From assembly GCA_019636755.1 (NCBI GenBank), contig JAHBWZ010000005.1, positions 1 to 64,000 on the forward strand: DNA of 64,000 bases, given 5' to 3'. The notes under the pieces were generated by a model. It was not told the DNA's origin and did not search any database. It saw nothing but the letters and a program-made list of their open reading frames with translations. Positions 1-8,630 of the stretch are shown one piece after another. Position 1 is the stretch's first letter. Each line of letters starts with the position of its first letter. Source of the DNA: Phycisphaeraceae bacterium (GTDB lineage Bacteria; Planctomycetota; Phycisphaerae; Phycisphaerales; SM1A02). The position numbers and the translations under genes were made by a program.

Positions 1-1
1 A

Positions 2-157
2 CTGGAAGGGACGCACTGGCCGTCGTATTTCGCCACGCCGGGTATACCCATGGAGGAACCGGTGCCCGTCGAAGTGATCCTCGCCCGGCAGGAGGAGGCG
101 GCGCGCCGCCGGGCGATCGAAGCGGCCGAGGACGCCGCCGTGGACCTGGAGCCGTAG
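2..157 (+). CDS. C-terminal end of an unidentified protein (partial)
   Basis: An open frame enters from the left edge and stops at TAG 155-157, giving the last 51 residues of a protein. The visible part begins LEGTHWPSYF, continues through an aromatic/proline stretch, and ends in an Ala/Glu/Arg-rich helix and a Leu-Glu-Pro terminus. Third-position GC is very high, as in the surrounding real genes, which supports coding. No domain can be recognised from this tail and no function is proposed. The next gene is on the opposite strand, so this one ends its transcription unit. Confidence 0.5.
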   Translation: MEGTHWPSYFATPGIPMEEPVPVEVILARQEEAARRRAIEAAEDAAVDLEP

Positions 158-422
158 GAGGCCGTGGCGCGGGTGCCGGATCCTGGCGCGGTGCACGGCC
201 GACGGCTGCACGGCAACGCTCCACAGGCCGAAGGTCGCCGCGGTGACGGCCTCGATCGCGCGGCGGTCGACGACATGTCCGTCGGACACGCCCTTCGCGG
301 GACCCGGTGCAGATTCCTCTGGTGGGTTCGCGACGGCTTCGAGATCTTCTGCACGCGCCTGGGACGCGGCGTCGTCCAGGCGCCGGCCGGGGAGTCACAC
401 TGCGGGACCTGAATCAACGGAG

Positions 423-446
423 CGCGCGGTCATCCCGGACCGCGCG
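423..446 (-). terminator. Hairpin after the HAF/dockerin gene
   Basis: Two perfect 9-bp arms (CGCGCGGTC at 423-431 and GACCGCGCG at 438-446) flank a 6-nt loop. The hairpin begins 6 bp beyond the stop codon of the minus-strand gene ending at 453. There is no clear U-run, so it may stabilise the mRNA 3' end rather than terminate strictly. Confidence 0.5.
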
Positions 447-452
447 TCGAGA

Positions 453-1700
453 TCAGGTCCAGTTCGCCAGCAGGATCAGCAGATCGCCGGTGTCCACCGC
501 GCCGTCGTCATTCAGGTCTGCGTCGCATCCGGGGCACGGTCCCCAGTTGGCGAGGAGTGCGATCAGGTCGGCGCTGCTCACCGCGCCGTCACCGTCGAGG
601 TCGCCGGTCACGGTGACAGGGGTGAGCAGGAGGATCCCTGCCTGGCTGGTGGCCGGATTCGTCGCGCTCACCACGATCCGGCGCGCGTTGTTGATCGCGA
701 GCGACGCGAAGGTCATGGGATACCAGTGGCCCGATTCGGCCACGATCAGGTCCTCGATGAGGTATGTGCCGAGTCCCTCGAACCGGACGTAGGACGCCAG
801 CTGGATCTGCATCACCATGTCGCCGAGGTCGTTGATGTCCACGGCGCCGTTGTACGGTCCACAACTGCTGTAGATCTCCCAGCCGGTCTCATCGGTGAAG
901 CGGGCCGCCTGGCGGTCGCAGGACGTGCTCGTGGTCAGGATCACCAGGCCCGCCACCTGCCCCGACTCGTTGATGGCGGCGGCGGTCGAGGCCAGGTAGC
1001 CCGGCCCCGGGATCCCGAGATCCTCGACCTTCATCGTGTCAAGGTCGAGCTTCCTGCTGGTGAAGGAGTGATCCACGAGCACGCGCTGCTCGTTGATGTC
1101 CCACGGGTCGAAGACGCCGGTGAACGAGAGGTCCTGGACGCCGCCGGGTGCCGTGAACAGCACCGGGGAGCGGTAGTTGCTGTCGGCGGAAAACCCGATG
1201 ATGTCGCCGAGGTTGTTGATCGCCGTGGCGTTGCTTCGCACGTGTCCGGGCAGGGTTCCCAGGACCTGGATCGTGTAGCCGCCGGCGCCGTCGGGAAACC
1301 AGGCCGCGGCCTTGCCGTTGAACTCTGGCGAAATGCCGGGCCCGACGGCGCCCACGATCACGCCAAGGTCGTTGATGTCCGTTGCCCAGCTGCTCGAGTA
1401 TCCAGGCGGCAGGGGCAGGAGCACCGCCATCGCCCCGGCGCGCGAGACCCATGCCCGCATCGGGGAGAGTCGCGAGCCCACCACATCGCCGCCCCCGTTC
1501 ATCGCCGCGGCGGAAATGTCGGTGCTGATGAGTTGCGCCGTGTACCGGGGCGGCGACGCCTGAGCGGCTGCGGCAATACCTGTCAGCGCCAGCAGCGCCG
1601 CGGCGCCGTGGGAGCGCGCCCTGCGGGAGCGTCTGGTCGGGGTGCCGGTGCGCGTCGCTGAAGTCGTGGGTCGTGCGGACCGTCGGATCATCGATGTCAT
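453..1700 (-). CDS. Secreted HAF-repeat protein with C-terminal dockerin-like module
   Basis: This 415-residue protein starts at ATG 1700 behind a good GGAGGAG Shine-Dalgarno; the frame stays open upstream, but only this start gives a signal peptide. An Arg-rich N-terminus is followed by a hydrophobic core ending near A-Q-A at about residue 48. The middle has repeated blocks of the HAF type (D-I-N-D-L-G-x-I-V-G, A-I-N-N-L-G-D-I-I-G, A-I-N-E-S-G-Q-V-A-G), a family of extracellular repeats. The last about 55 residues hold two dockerin-like calcium loops (D-L-D-G-D-G and D-L-N-D-D-G), each followed by a helix with L-L-A-N-W. Known planctomycete proteins use this ending as a presumed surface anchor. 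Ligand and partner are unknown. Confidence 0.85.
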   Translation of the reverse strand: MTSMIRRSARPTTSATRTGTPTRRSRRARSHGAAALLALTGIAAAAQASPPRYTAQLISTDISAAAMNGGGDVVGSRLSPMRAWVSRAGAMAVLLPLPPGYSSSWATDINDLGVIVGAVGPGISPEFNGKAAAWFPDGAGGYTIQVLGTLPGHVRSNATAINNLGDIIGFSADSNYRSPVLFTAPGGVQDLSFTGVFDPWDINEQRVLVDHSFTSRKLDLDTMKVEDLGIPGPGYLASTAAAINESGQVAGLVILTTSTSCDRQAARFTDETGWEIYSSCGPYNGAVDINDLGDMVMQIQLASYVRFEGLGTYLIEDLIVAESGHWYPMTFASLAINNARRIVVSATNPATSQAGILLLTPVTVTGDLDGDGAVSSADLIALLANWGPCPGCDADLNDDGAVDTGDLLILLANWT

Positions 1701-1959
1701 GGGTCTCTCCTCCGGCGCGACGTGTACGTCGCGCCGGCTGCAGCCAGGAGTATAGGACACGAGGGTCCAGTTTTCCGGGACCGTCGGTCGGCCTCGCGGG
1801 GTTCTGACACCGCCCCCGGGGGATCTCGTGCATCGCGTTCCGCCCGCGCGGGCGCGCCGCCGTGGCCCGGCCGGACGCCGTTTCGCCCGTTCCCGGCCAC
1901 ATCCAGCGATGGATCGCGGTCTGCGACCCGGCGAGCAGATCCGGCCCGGTACCCCGCCG

Positions 1960-2715
1960 TCAGCGGCCGCGCGGTGTGCCCGCGCGGAATGGCCAGCCAT
2001 GCAGCGACCGTGCACAGTCCGCCCGCGCGAAGAGCGCTCTGGACGCCGCCTCCGCGCGCACCACGCACGCGCCGTACAGCAGGAACCCCGCCACCATGAG
2101 CGCCGCGGCGGCGGGGGTGTGCCAGTCGCGCCGTCCCCCAAGGAGCTGGTCGAAGGCCACCCAGTCCCAGAGGACGTGCAGCACCACGGCGGCGCCGAGC
2201 GACAGGACGGCCGCCGGCAGCGCCCGGGCACCGCGCACGCGCACGAACCCCAGGCCCGCGGTGGCGATCCCGCCGAGGACGAGATGACCGGCGAGGCGCA
2301 CGTACTCGGTCCCCGGCAGGAGCATGCCGGACACCGCGTCGCCGCGCACGAACGAGATCGACTCCTCGACCGCCATGCCGAGGCCGGCGATCGAGCCGTA
2401 CACGATCCCGTCCATCGGGTCGTTGAAGTGGCGAGGGACGAGGACCGCGATCACGCAGACCAGCATGAAGCGCGCCGATTCCTCCTGGACGCCGGCGACG
2501 ATCGCGATGAGCCACGCCGGCCAGGGCGGCTGCGGGTGGAGGAAGCGCAGCGTCGCGGACTCGACGGGGCCGAGCAGCGCCATCGCGCCGAACGCGACCG
2601 CGGCGGTCAGCAGCAGCATCCACCACGGCTCGCGCTCGTGCAGGTCGTACCGGAGCACCAGCAGCGCCGCGCCGAGCGCGCAGGCGAGCAGCGTGATCAG
2701 CAGGAGCGGCGGCAT
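1960..2715 (-). CDS. PrsW-family intramembrane metalloprotease
   Basis: The 251-residue product is a polytopic membrane protein with about seven hydrophobic segments. It carries the glutamate/histidine signature of the PrsW (M82) family: V-Q-E-E-S-A-R-F near residue 80, M-A-V-E-E-S-I-S-F near 115, and two histidine segments, H-L-V-L-G-G and H-V-L-W-D-W. PrsW enzymes cleave membrane-embedded anti-sigma factors or related substrates. No sigma or anti-sigma gene is adjacent, so the substrate is unknown. It follows the M42 peptidase gene by 39 bp on the same strand and may be co-transcribed with it. No strong ribosome-binding site is visible before the chosen ATG. Confidence 0.8.
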   Translation of the reverse strand: MPPLLLITLLACALGAALLVLRYDLHEREPWWMLLLTAAVAFGAMALLGPVESATLRFLHPQPPWPAWLIAIVAGVQEESARFMLVCVIAVLVPRHFNDPMDGIVYGSIAGLGMAVEESISFVRGDAVSGMLLPGTEYVRLAGHLVLGGIATAGLGFVRVRGARALPAAVLSLGAAVVLHVLWDWVAFDQLLGGRRDWHTPAAAALMVAGFLLYGACVVRAEAASRALFARADCARSLHGWPFRAGTPRGR

Positions 2716-2754
2716 CGCGCGACGGGGGCCGGCGGCATGGGCATGATCCGGCGC

Positions 2755-3870
2755 TCAGGCCACCCGCGGCAGCCACGCCGCCAGCAGGGCGATCGCCGCC
2801 TCCACGTCCGTCCGATCCACCATCTCCGTCACCGTGTGGATGTAGCGCGTGCCGACGACCACCGCCGCACAGCGCGCGCCGGCGCCCGCGCGCTGGATGG
2901 CGGCCCCGTCCTGCCCGCCGCGCGGCAGGATGCAGCGCTGGACGGGAATCGCGTGGCTCTCCGCCAGGTCGACGAGTTCGCGGCTCAGCGCCGCATCCGC
3001 GATCATCGAGCCGTCCTGCAGCATGATGCCGACGCCGTCGCCCTGCTTCGTGACGCGCATCGTGTCGGGTACGCCCGGGGTATCGACGGCGAGCGTCGTA
3101 TCGAGCCCGATCCCGATGTCCGCCTCCACCTGGTTCGCAGCGGTGATCGCCCCGCGCAGACCGACCTCTTCCTGCACGGTGAAGGCCACCACGATCTCCG
3201 CGGCATGATCCGGTCCGATGCCCGGCTTCCGGCTCTTCGATTTCTTCCCGCCCGATGCGCCCGCGGCACCGCTGACGCCCGCGATCGCACGCAGGGCCTC
3301 GATCGCGATGAAGCACGCGAGTCGATTGTCGAGCGCCTTCGAGACGATCCGGTTCGGCAGTTCCAGGAACGGCTCGTCGAGCACCACCGGGTCACCGATG
3401 CGCACATCGCGCTGGATCGTCGTGAGATCCATGCCGAGATCGATGAAGAATTCCTCGATCTCGGGGACCTTCTTGCGATCCTCGGCGGACGCGATGTGCA
3501 CCGGCTTGCCGCCGGGGTTCATGACGCCCGGGTAGTCGCCGTTCGCGGTCAGCACGGTCACGCGCCGCGCGAAGAGATTGCGCGTGTCGAACCCCCCGGC
3601 GGGATTGATCCAGAGGAATCCCTTCTCATCGATGTGCCGGACGTAGAAGCCGATCTCGTCCATGTGCGCCGCGATGAGGACGCGCACCGGCTTCTGTCCG
3701 CGCTTCGGGGCGATCGTCGGTCGGCGCGTGCAGATCAGCGAGCCCAGCGCGTCGGTGCGGATCTCGTCGAAGAGGTCGGCGACGACCTCCTCGATCACCG
3801 CGCGGACGCGTTCCTCGCGTCCGGGAATGCCGGGCGTTTCGCAGAGTCGCCTGAGGAGCGGGGTATCCAT
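2755..3870 (-). CDS. M42-family aminopeptidase
   Basis: The 371-residue protein matches the M42 family (glutamyl aminopeptidase / tetrahedral aminopeptidase) in length and motif order. A-A-H-M-D-E-I-G near residue 72 supplies the first metal-binding His and Asp, A-L-D-N-R the bridging Asp, V-Q-E-E-V-G the catalytic and metal-binding Glu pair, and G-T-R-Y-I-H-T near the end the last metal His. These cobalt- or zinc-dependent cytosolic enzymes trim peptides. An insertion rich in Gly/Lys/Ser (G-G-K-K-S-K-S-R) sits just after the A-L-D-N-R block and is unusual. The start is the ATG giving M-D-T-P-L-L, typical of the family; the open frame upstream has no family similarity. Confidence 0.9.
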   Translation of the reverse strand: MDTPLLRRLCETPGIPGREERVRAVIEEVVADLFDEIRTDALGSLICTRRPTIAPKRGQKPVRVLIAAHMDEIGFYVRHIDEKGFLWINPAGGFDTRNLFARRVTVLTANGDYPGVMNPGGKPVHIASAEDRKKVPEIEEFFIDLGMDLTTIQRDVRIGDPVVLDEPFLELPNRIVSKALDNRLACFIAIEALRAIAGVSGAAGASGGKKSKSRKPGIGPDHAAEIVVAFTVQEEVGLRGAITAANQVEADIGIGLDTTLAVDTPGVPDTMRVTKQGDGVGIMLQDGSMIADAALSRELVDLAESHAIPVQRCILPRGGQDGAAIQRAGAGARCAAVVVGTRYIHTVTEMVDRTDVEAAIALLAAWLPRVA

Positions 3871-4116
3871 GGTCGGGGGTTCCGAAGCGTTCGTCTGACG
3901 GGCGTCGTGGAGGTGGGAATCCGGCGCGATTGCGATCCGGCGCAGGACCGGCCATGCTACGGGATACGGGCGCCGTCCGGGGGGCGGCGTCCGATCTTCC
4001 GGGATCGATGCGCCGTGCTCCCGGTGCGCCGGCGCGGCTACCGTGGTCCCCGCCCTCCGCACGGCCCGGCCGAGCGGGCGTACCGCGGATCACGGGCACC
4101 CGACCAGACGCACACC

Positions 4117-5445
4117 ATGACGTCAGCATCCATCATCGAGTCGCCGCTCATCGACCGCCACGACGCGTGGTGCGCACGTCGTGCCGAGGCGCTGCGCGCC
4201 GCGATCGGATCCTCCGCCGACTTCGACACGGTCCCGCCCGCGATGCAGTACCTGCCGTTCGGCGCGGGCGAGGCAGGGGCGGTCACGTGCGAGATTCCCG
4301 CCGCCTACGGCGAGGTGGCGCTGGAGTACGGCGCCCTGCGGCGGGCCGCGGGCGTGATCGATCAGCCGCAGCGGACCGTGCTCCGCGTGACCGGCGCCGA
4401 TCGCCTGGACCTGCTCGATCGACTCCTGACCCAGTCCATCCGGACGTTGACGCCGGGGTCGCTGACGCAGGCATTCCTGGTCGAGCGGACGGGGCGCATC
4501 GTCTCGGACCTGCTGATCGTCGAACTCGGCGAGGACACGTGGATCGACCTGCTGCGCGCCGACGTCGAACCGGTGACGGCGGCCCTGGACCGCTTCATCT
4601 TCGCCGAGGATGTCCGCGTCGAGGACCGCAGCGCCGACGTGCATCGCATCGCGCTGCACGGGCGGTACGCCGATCGGGCGCTCGCGTCGCTGACCGGCGG
4701 CGCGGCCGCGGTCCCGGACGACCGTCATGCCGCGCGGATCGTCGTGGCCGGCACCGAGGTGATCCTGTTCCGCAACGACAGCATCGGCGAGCCCTCCTTC
4801 GAATGCATCGTGACGCGCGACCGCGCCGGCGCGGTCTGGGATGCGCTGCTCGCGGCGCCGATCCCGGTGCGCGACCGCGTCCGGTGTCCGCGTCCGGTCG
4901 GGTGGTTCGCGTGGAACGTCGCGCGGGTCGAGGCGGGCACGCCGCTCTTCCGCGTGGACTTCGGCCCGACGAACGTGCCGCACGAAACCGGCGTGGTTCC
5001 GAGCCGCGTCTCCTTCCGCAAGGGCTGCTACCCAGGCCAGGAGATCGTCGCCCGGATGGAGTCGCGCGGAAAGTCGGCGCGCCTGCTCACGGGCGTCCTG
5101 TTCGACGGCGGCGCCGCGCCGCTCGCCGGTGCGCACGTGAACGCGGTCAGCGCGGACACGGCCGGCGGGCGCGGTGAGGATGCCGGGACGCTGGCATCGC
5201 CCATCGGCGTGATCACGAGCGCGGTGCCCGCGCCGGCCCGCGGCCTGGCGCCGATCGGGTTCGCGATGGTGCAGTCGGCGCACGCGGCGCCGGGGTCGCG
5301 GGTCGTCGTCCACGCGGAGGGTGAACCGATCACCGGGACGCTGGTGCCGGTCGGGCCGCTGGCCGCCGTCGGAGCGGACCTCCCCGGCGCCCCGTCCCTC
5401 GACGACCTTCCGGATGCCGCGGCGGGCGGGGGGACGGCGCCGTGA
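4117..5445 (+). CDS. YgfZ/GcvT-like folate-binding protein
   Basis: A 442-residue cytosolic protein of the aminomethyltransferase fold. The N-terminal part has the family stretch ending in L-D-L-L-D-R-L-L-T-Q-S. The decisive motif is K-G-C-Y-P-G-Q-E near residue 305, the signature of YgfZ proteins, which bind tetrahydrofolate and support maintenance of certain Fe-S enzymes. True glycine-cleavage T proteins lack this Cys motif. No gcvH or gcvP lies nearby, which also argues against glycine cleavage. The N-terminus is longer than E. coli YgfZ by about 60 residues. The frame is open far upstream without similarity; ATG 4117 is the plausible start. It overlaps the next gene by 4 bp (GTGA). Confidence 0.85.
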   Translation: MTSASIIESPLIDRHDAWCARRAEALRAAIGSSADFDTVPPAMQYLPFGAGEAGAVTCEIPAAYGEVALEYGALRRAAGVIDQPQRTVLRVTGADRLDLLDRLLTQSIRTLTPGSLTQAFLVERTGRIVSDLLIVELGEDTWIDLLRADVEPVTAALDRFIFAEDVRVEDRSADVHRIALHGRYADRALASLTGGAAAVPDDRHAARIVVAGTEVILFRNDSIGEPSFECIVTRDRAGAVWDALLAAPIPVRDRVRCPRPVGWFAWNVARVEAGTPLFRVDFGPTNVPHETGVVPSRVSFRKGCYPGQEIVARMESRGKSARLLTGVLFDGGAAPLAGAHVNAVSADTAGGRGEDAGTLASPIGVITSAVPAPARGLAPIGFAMVQSAHAAPGSRVVVHAEGEPITGTLVPVGPLAAVGADLPGAPSLDDLPDAAAGGGTAP

Positions 5446-5651
5446 GTGCACCGCCGCCGGCGCCGTCGAGCGACCTCTTTGCCGTGACGCCGACCGAGGT
5501 CTTCTTCCTCGTCATCGGCGGCGTGCTCACGCTGATCGTGCTCGCGATCTTCGGCGCCATCATCGTGATGGTCCGGCGCGAGGACCGCGCCGGCCGATCC
5601 GCGCGCCGCGCGCCGGCGGGCGAGGGGACATCGTCCGGATCACGGGGCTGA
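5442..5651 (+). CDS. Small single-pass membrane protein, unknown function
   Basis: The 69-residue product begins at a GTG that overlaps the stop of the preceding ygfZ-like gene (GTGA), so translation is probably coupled. A Pro/Ala-rich N-terminus precedes one strong transmembrane segment (about residues 19-43, F-F-L-V-I-G-G-V-L-T through I-V-M-V), followed by an Arg-rich cytoplasmic tail (positive-inside). No known family was recognised. The coupling and composition make it a real small gene rather than a chance frame. Confidence 0.55.
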   Translation: MSAPPPAPSSDLFAVTPTEVFFLVIGGVLTLIVLAIFGAIIVMVRREDRAGRSARRAPAGEGTSSGSRG

Positions 5652-5716
5652 GCCGGCGGGGCGGGCGGCCGCGCGCGAAGGCGACGAGCACGCCGGCCGG
5701 GCGCCGGCCGGGCAGA

Positions 5717-6619
5717 TCATGCGGCGCTGCTCCTGCGGTCGCGGGTCGCCGCCTCCGGCAGGGCGTCCCCGGGGCGCAGGTCCGCGGCCAGGTCCGTGCC
5801 GGCCGCGTCGAGCGTCCAGGCGCGGGCAGGGTGCGCCGCCATCGTCCAGCCGGCGGCGCGGCGCACCAGTCGGACGAAGTGCAGCTCGGTGTCGTCCAGG
5901 ACCGCGGCGAACGGCCGGCCGGGAAAGCCGAAGGCGCCGGTGTTGATGATCCACCGTCCGCCGACCTGCGCGCAGTGCGGTCGATGGGTGTGTCCCACGA
6001 TGACGAACCGCGCCTGCGGTGCGAAGCGGTCGGCGAAGGCGTCGGCCAGGCGCGGATTGCGATGCCACGCGGCCAGGACGTGCAGCGCAAGCCACGGTCG
6101 GCGGAGAAGCGCCAGCAGCGGCCTGCCTCCCTCCGCCCCGGGTGCATGATCCTCGGACGCGCTCCACTCCGCGTACGCCGCGTGCTGGCTGATGGCGAGT
6201 CGTGTCTCCAGGTCGCCGCGCTCCGCGGGTGTGAGCCGCGCCAGCGCGGCATCGTGCGTGCGGCGCATGCGCGGCGCCGCCGGGCTCCACGGCGCGATCG
6301 CGGGATGAAAGGCATCGCCGTGGGTGACCAGCACCTGCCCGTCGCGCAGCAGCAGGAAGCGGTGGTCGGAGAGGAACGGATCGTGATTGCCCGAGAGCAG
6401 GCGGAGTTCGATGTTCCGCGCATAGCAGAGATCGAAGAGGGCCAGCGTCTCGCGCGCGGCCGCCGCGCGATGGCGCGGGTGGTGAACCTCCGCGAGATCG
6501 CCGTTGATGACCAGCGTGGCGGCGCGATCGAGCAGCGGCGCGAGATCGGCGGCCGTGCCCGCGGAGCCGCGACGGGCGCCCAGGTGGAGGTCGGAGAGGA
6601 TGACGATGGGCAGGCGCAC
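5717..6619 (-). CDS. Calcineurin-like metallophosphoesterase
   Basis: About 300 residues with the complete two-metal phosphoesterase motif series: S-D-L-H-L-G at the N-terminus, N-G-D-L-A-E, G-N-H-D, a T-H-G-D block and G-H-T-H. This order resembles UDP-2,3-diacylglucosamine hydrolase (LpxH/LpxI-type) and related phosphoesterases; the substrate is not certain. The frame is open to 6853, but the stretch upstream crosses a perfect 15-bp hairpin at 6747-6780, so the start must be downstream of it. GTG 6619, giving M-R-L-P-I-V-I-L-S-D-L-H, fits the family and has GGGAG about 12 bp upstream. The gene stands alone between convergent and terminated neighbours. Confidence 0.8.
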   Translation of the reverse strand: MRLPIVILSDLHLGARRGSAGTAADLAPLLDRAATLVINGDLAEVHHPRHRAAAARETLALFDLCYARNIELRLLSGNHDPFLSDHRFLLLRDGQVLVTHGDAFHPAIAPWSPAAPRMRRTHDAALARLTPAERGDLETRLAISQHAAYAEWSASEDHAPGAEGGRPLLALLRRPWLALHVLAAWHRNPRLADAFADRFAPQARFVIVGHTHRPHCAQVGGRWIINTGAFGFPGRPFAAVLDDTELHFVRLVRRAAGWTMAAHPARAWTLDAAGTDLAADLRPGDALPEAATRDRRSSAA

Positions 6620-6746
6620 CGGCGGCAGGTACTCCCGGGGCGCGCGTCGCGCCGGAAGTGCATCGACCGCTCCGGCGGCCGCCTGAACCGTCGGCGAGGC
6701 GAATGCGCGGTCGACCGGGGAATAGCCAGCCCGGGCGTGACCCTTA

Positions 6747-6780
6747 CCGCCGCGCGGGGGAGGTGTCCCCCGCGCGGCGG
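6747..6780 (-). terminator. Strong perfect hairpin, probable terminator
   Basis: A 15-bp perfect inverted repeat (CCGCCGCGCGGGGGA, loop GGTG, then the complement) lies 27 bp past the stop of the minus-strand gene ending at 6807. It separates that gene from the metallophosphoesterase. No U-run follows, but the stem is extremely stable. Confidence 0.65.
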
Positions 6781-6806
6781 CACTGAGGAGGGGATTGGCG
6801 CCCGGG

Positions 6807-7289
6807 TTACCCGGGCGCCGAGGGTCGTCGACGGCGCCGGCGACGGGCGGCACCCAGGCCGGCCAGCAGGAGCACGAGTCCCGGCGGCGCGGGAACGGCG
6901 CCCATCCGGACGGGTGCCGTCGGCGCCCCGGGAAGCGCGACCCCGCCCATGAGCGCGTCGAGCACGACCGGGCCGCCCATGCCGGCCAGCTGCGGGTCGG
7001 ACGCGATGGGTGGCGGGGGCTCGATGTCGCGCCCGGGCCCGATGCCGGGCGGCGGCAGGATGACCGGCGCCTGTCCGGGCGGGGGCGCCTCCTCGTCCTG
7101 GTTCGTGTGGGCCGTCCGTGCCGCCCAGTCGATGCGGTCCTGGTTGGTGTGGAAGTCGCGCACGAGCGCGGGCAGGTGCCCGGGGGTGCGCGGCGGGTCC
7201 GCCGCGATCGCGCTGCCGACGGGCGCGACGGCCGCCGGCAGGATCGCGAGGCAGAACGCCCGCGCGCTGACGATGGATCGGATCTTCAT
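6807..7289 (-). CDS. Exported protein with C-terminal sorting/anchor signal
   Basis: The 160-residue protein has a signal peptide (M-K-I-R-S-I-V, hydrophobic core, cleavage near S-A-I-A-A at about residue 29) and a proline-rich body with two H-T-N-Q-D repeats near residues 47 and 61. Its last about 30 residues run V-P-A-P-P-G, then a hydrophobic helix (L-V-L-L-L-A-G-L-G), then seven arginines. That tripartite end is the layout of PEP-CTERM-type sorting signals, which are processed by exosortase-like enzymes. The consensus is V-P-E-P, so this is a variant. No exosortase gene is in the window. A Shine-Dalgarno GGAG lies upstream of the ATG. Function is unknown. Confidence 0.7.
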   Translation of the reverse strand: MKIRSIVSARAFCLAILPAAVAPVGSAIAADPPRTPGHLPALVRDFHTNQDRIDWAARTAHTNQDEEAPPPGQAPVILPPPGIGPGRDIEPPPPIASDPQLAGMGGPVVLDALMGGVALPGAPTAPVRMGAVPAPPGLVLLLAGLGAARRRRRRRPSAPG

Positions 7290-7320
7290 GGCAACGCTCC
7301 TGGGGTGAACCCTCCCTTGC

Positions 7321-8568
7321 TCAACTCTCGGCCACCAGCCGTGCCGAGCGCAGGATGTGCCAGCCGGTCTCGCGGAATGCAGGAAAACGGGCCATCGTGC
7401 CGGTGATGACGCGGATGTCCTCCTTGTCGACGGTGTGCGGGATCTGGAAACCCGTGCACCCGACTGCGCGCTCCCAGCGCGTGTGCTCCATCGTGAAGAC
7501 GCGCTCGCGGATCGTCCACGAGTCGAGCGCTTCCGCGATCTCGTCGGCCTTGTTCGTGAAGATCGCCATCAGGTGCTGCAGTTCCTGTTCGTCATTGATC
7601 GAGCGCAGGATGACGTTGCACGCGAAGATGCACCACCATCCCCAGCTCTCCAGCCAGTCGCCGGGTCGCGCCTCCGCGATGTCCGCGTCGAGTCCGCGCC
7701 GGAACGCCTCGACGGCAGCCCCGGGCGTGCGAAGGCCCAGCGTGACATCGACCTCGATGCGGCCCCCGCGGCACGTGTTGGCGATGCCGGCGAACGAGGC
7801 GTCGCCTGTCTCCCGCTCGATGTCCAGGTAGAGCTGCTCCGCGAGCGAGAGATCCTGCTGCGCCAGGCGGGCGAAGTGAACGGCGCGGTCGTGCTCGTTG
7901 CCCAGGAGGCGTCGATGCGCGTGGCCGCGGACGTAGTGGGCGAACGCCTGCGAACGGCGGTCCCGCGGTGATTCCGGCGGGTTGTGCCGGTACCACTCGA
8001 TGAGATCACCGGCGATGGACTTCGCCTCGACGAGCGACCAGAGCGTGTAGTACGCGTTGGCGAGATTCGACTGGAGCATGCGCCGGAGTTCACCGCCCAC
8101 GCCCGGTTCCTGGAGGCCCCGCTGGACGGCGCGCAGACTGTTCTGGAAACGCCCCATGCCGTCCCAGCCGCCCGCCTCCCGGTTGCAGGCGCGGGCACGC
8201 TCGTCCGGCGTCTGCGCGATCCCGTAGGCGGTCTCCGCCAGCTTCGTCATCAGCATGTACTGGCCGCTGCGGTGCGCATCCCGCGCCTGCTGGTCCAGTC
8301 CGGCGAAGTCGTGCGAACGCTGCTCCGCGGTTTCCTCGGCCGCTTCCTCGCGTGACCAGAAGAAGCCGACCACGTCCTCCACGCTCCAGTCGAGCACGGC
8401 CGCCAGGTCGACGACCAGGTCGAGCTTCGGAATGCCGCTTCCCGGGATGAGCTTGGTCGGATCCCGCCCGAGGGCGCGGGCAAGTTCGCGCCGGCTCCAG
8501 CCCCGGTAGTTCTGCGCGAGTTCCAGCAGGTGCGCAAGGCGCCGCCGTCGGCGTTCGACTGGTGTCAT
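7321..8568 (-). CDS. HTH transcriptional regulator with TPR-like sensory region
   Basis: The 415-residue cytosolic protein starts at ATG 8568 behind AAGGAGAAGG. Residues about 10-60 (L-L-E-L-A-Q through V-V-G-F-F, including S-R-R-E-L-A-R-A-L-G-R) resemble an XRE-type helix-turn-helix. The rest is helical with TPR-like periodicity (alternating A/Y/L pairs such as L-A-N-A-Y-Y-T-L-W), as in regulators that sense peptides or partner proteins. A perfect 11-bp inverted repeat lies 28-62 bp upstream of the start, suggesting autoregulation. It ends just before the start of the surface-anchored gene on the same strand (32-bp gap), so the two may be co-transcribed. Confidence 0.75.
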   Translation of the reverse strand: MTPVERRRRRLAHLLELAQNYRGWSRRELARALGRDPTKLIPGSGIPKLDLVVDLAAVLDWSVEDVVGFFWSREEAAEETAEQRSHDFAGLDQQARDAHRSGQYMLMTKLAETAYGIAQTPDERARACNREAGGWDGMGRFQNSLRAVQRGLQEPGVGGELRRMLQSNLANAYYTLWSLVEAKSIAGDLIEWYRHNPPESPRDRRSQAFAHYVRGHAHRRLLGNEHDRAVHFARLAQQDLSLAEQLYLDIERETGDASFAGIANTCRGGRIEVDVTLGLRTPGAAVEAFRRGLDADIAEARPGDWLESWGWWCIFACNVILRSINDEQELQHLMAIFTNKADEIAEALDSWTIRERVFTMEHTRWERAVGCTGFQIPHTVDKEDIRVITGTMARFPAFRETGWHILRSARLVAES

Positions 8569-8595
8569 GTCCTTCTCCTTCCGAACGGTTCTCCT

Positions 8596-8630
8596 CACGT
8601 CATGCACGCGACGGATGCATGCATGACGTG
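8596..8630. promoter_or_regulatory. 11-bp inverted repeat, candidate operator
   Basis: CACGTCATGCA (8596-8606) and its exact complement TGCATGACGTG (8620-8630) are separated by 13 bp. Half-site centres are 24 bp apart, a little over two helical turns, as expected for a dimer or tetramer binding one face. It lies just upstream of the HTH regulator gene start at 8568. Confidence 0.55.

Noticed and set aside
1828-4116. Very long plus-strand open frame joined to the ygfZ-like gene
   Set aside because: It is antisense to the PrsW-like and M42 genes, has Arg/His-rich composition without any family motif, and is explained by high GC reducing stop codons.
4117-5445. Glycine cleavage T protein
   Set aside because: The K-G-C-Y-x-G-Q-E motif and absence of gcvH/gcvP favour the YgfZ family.
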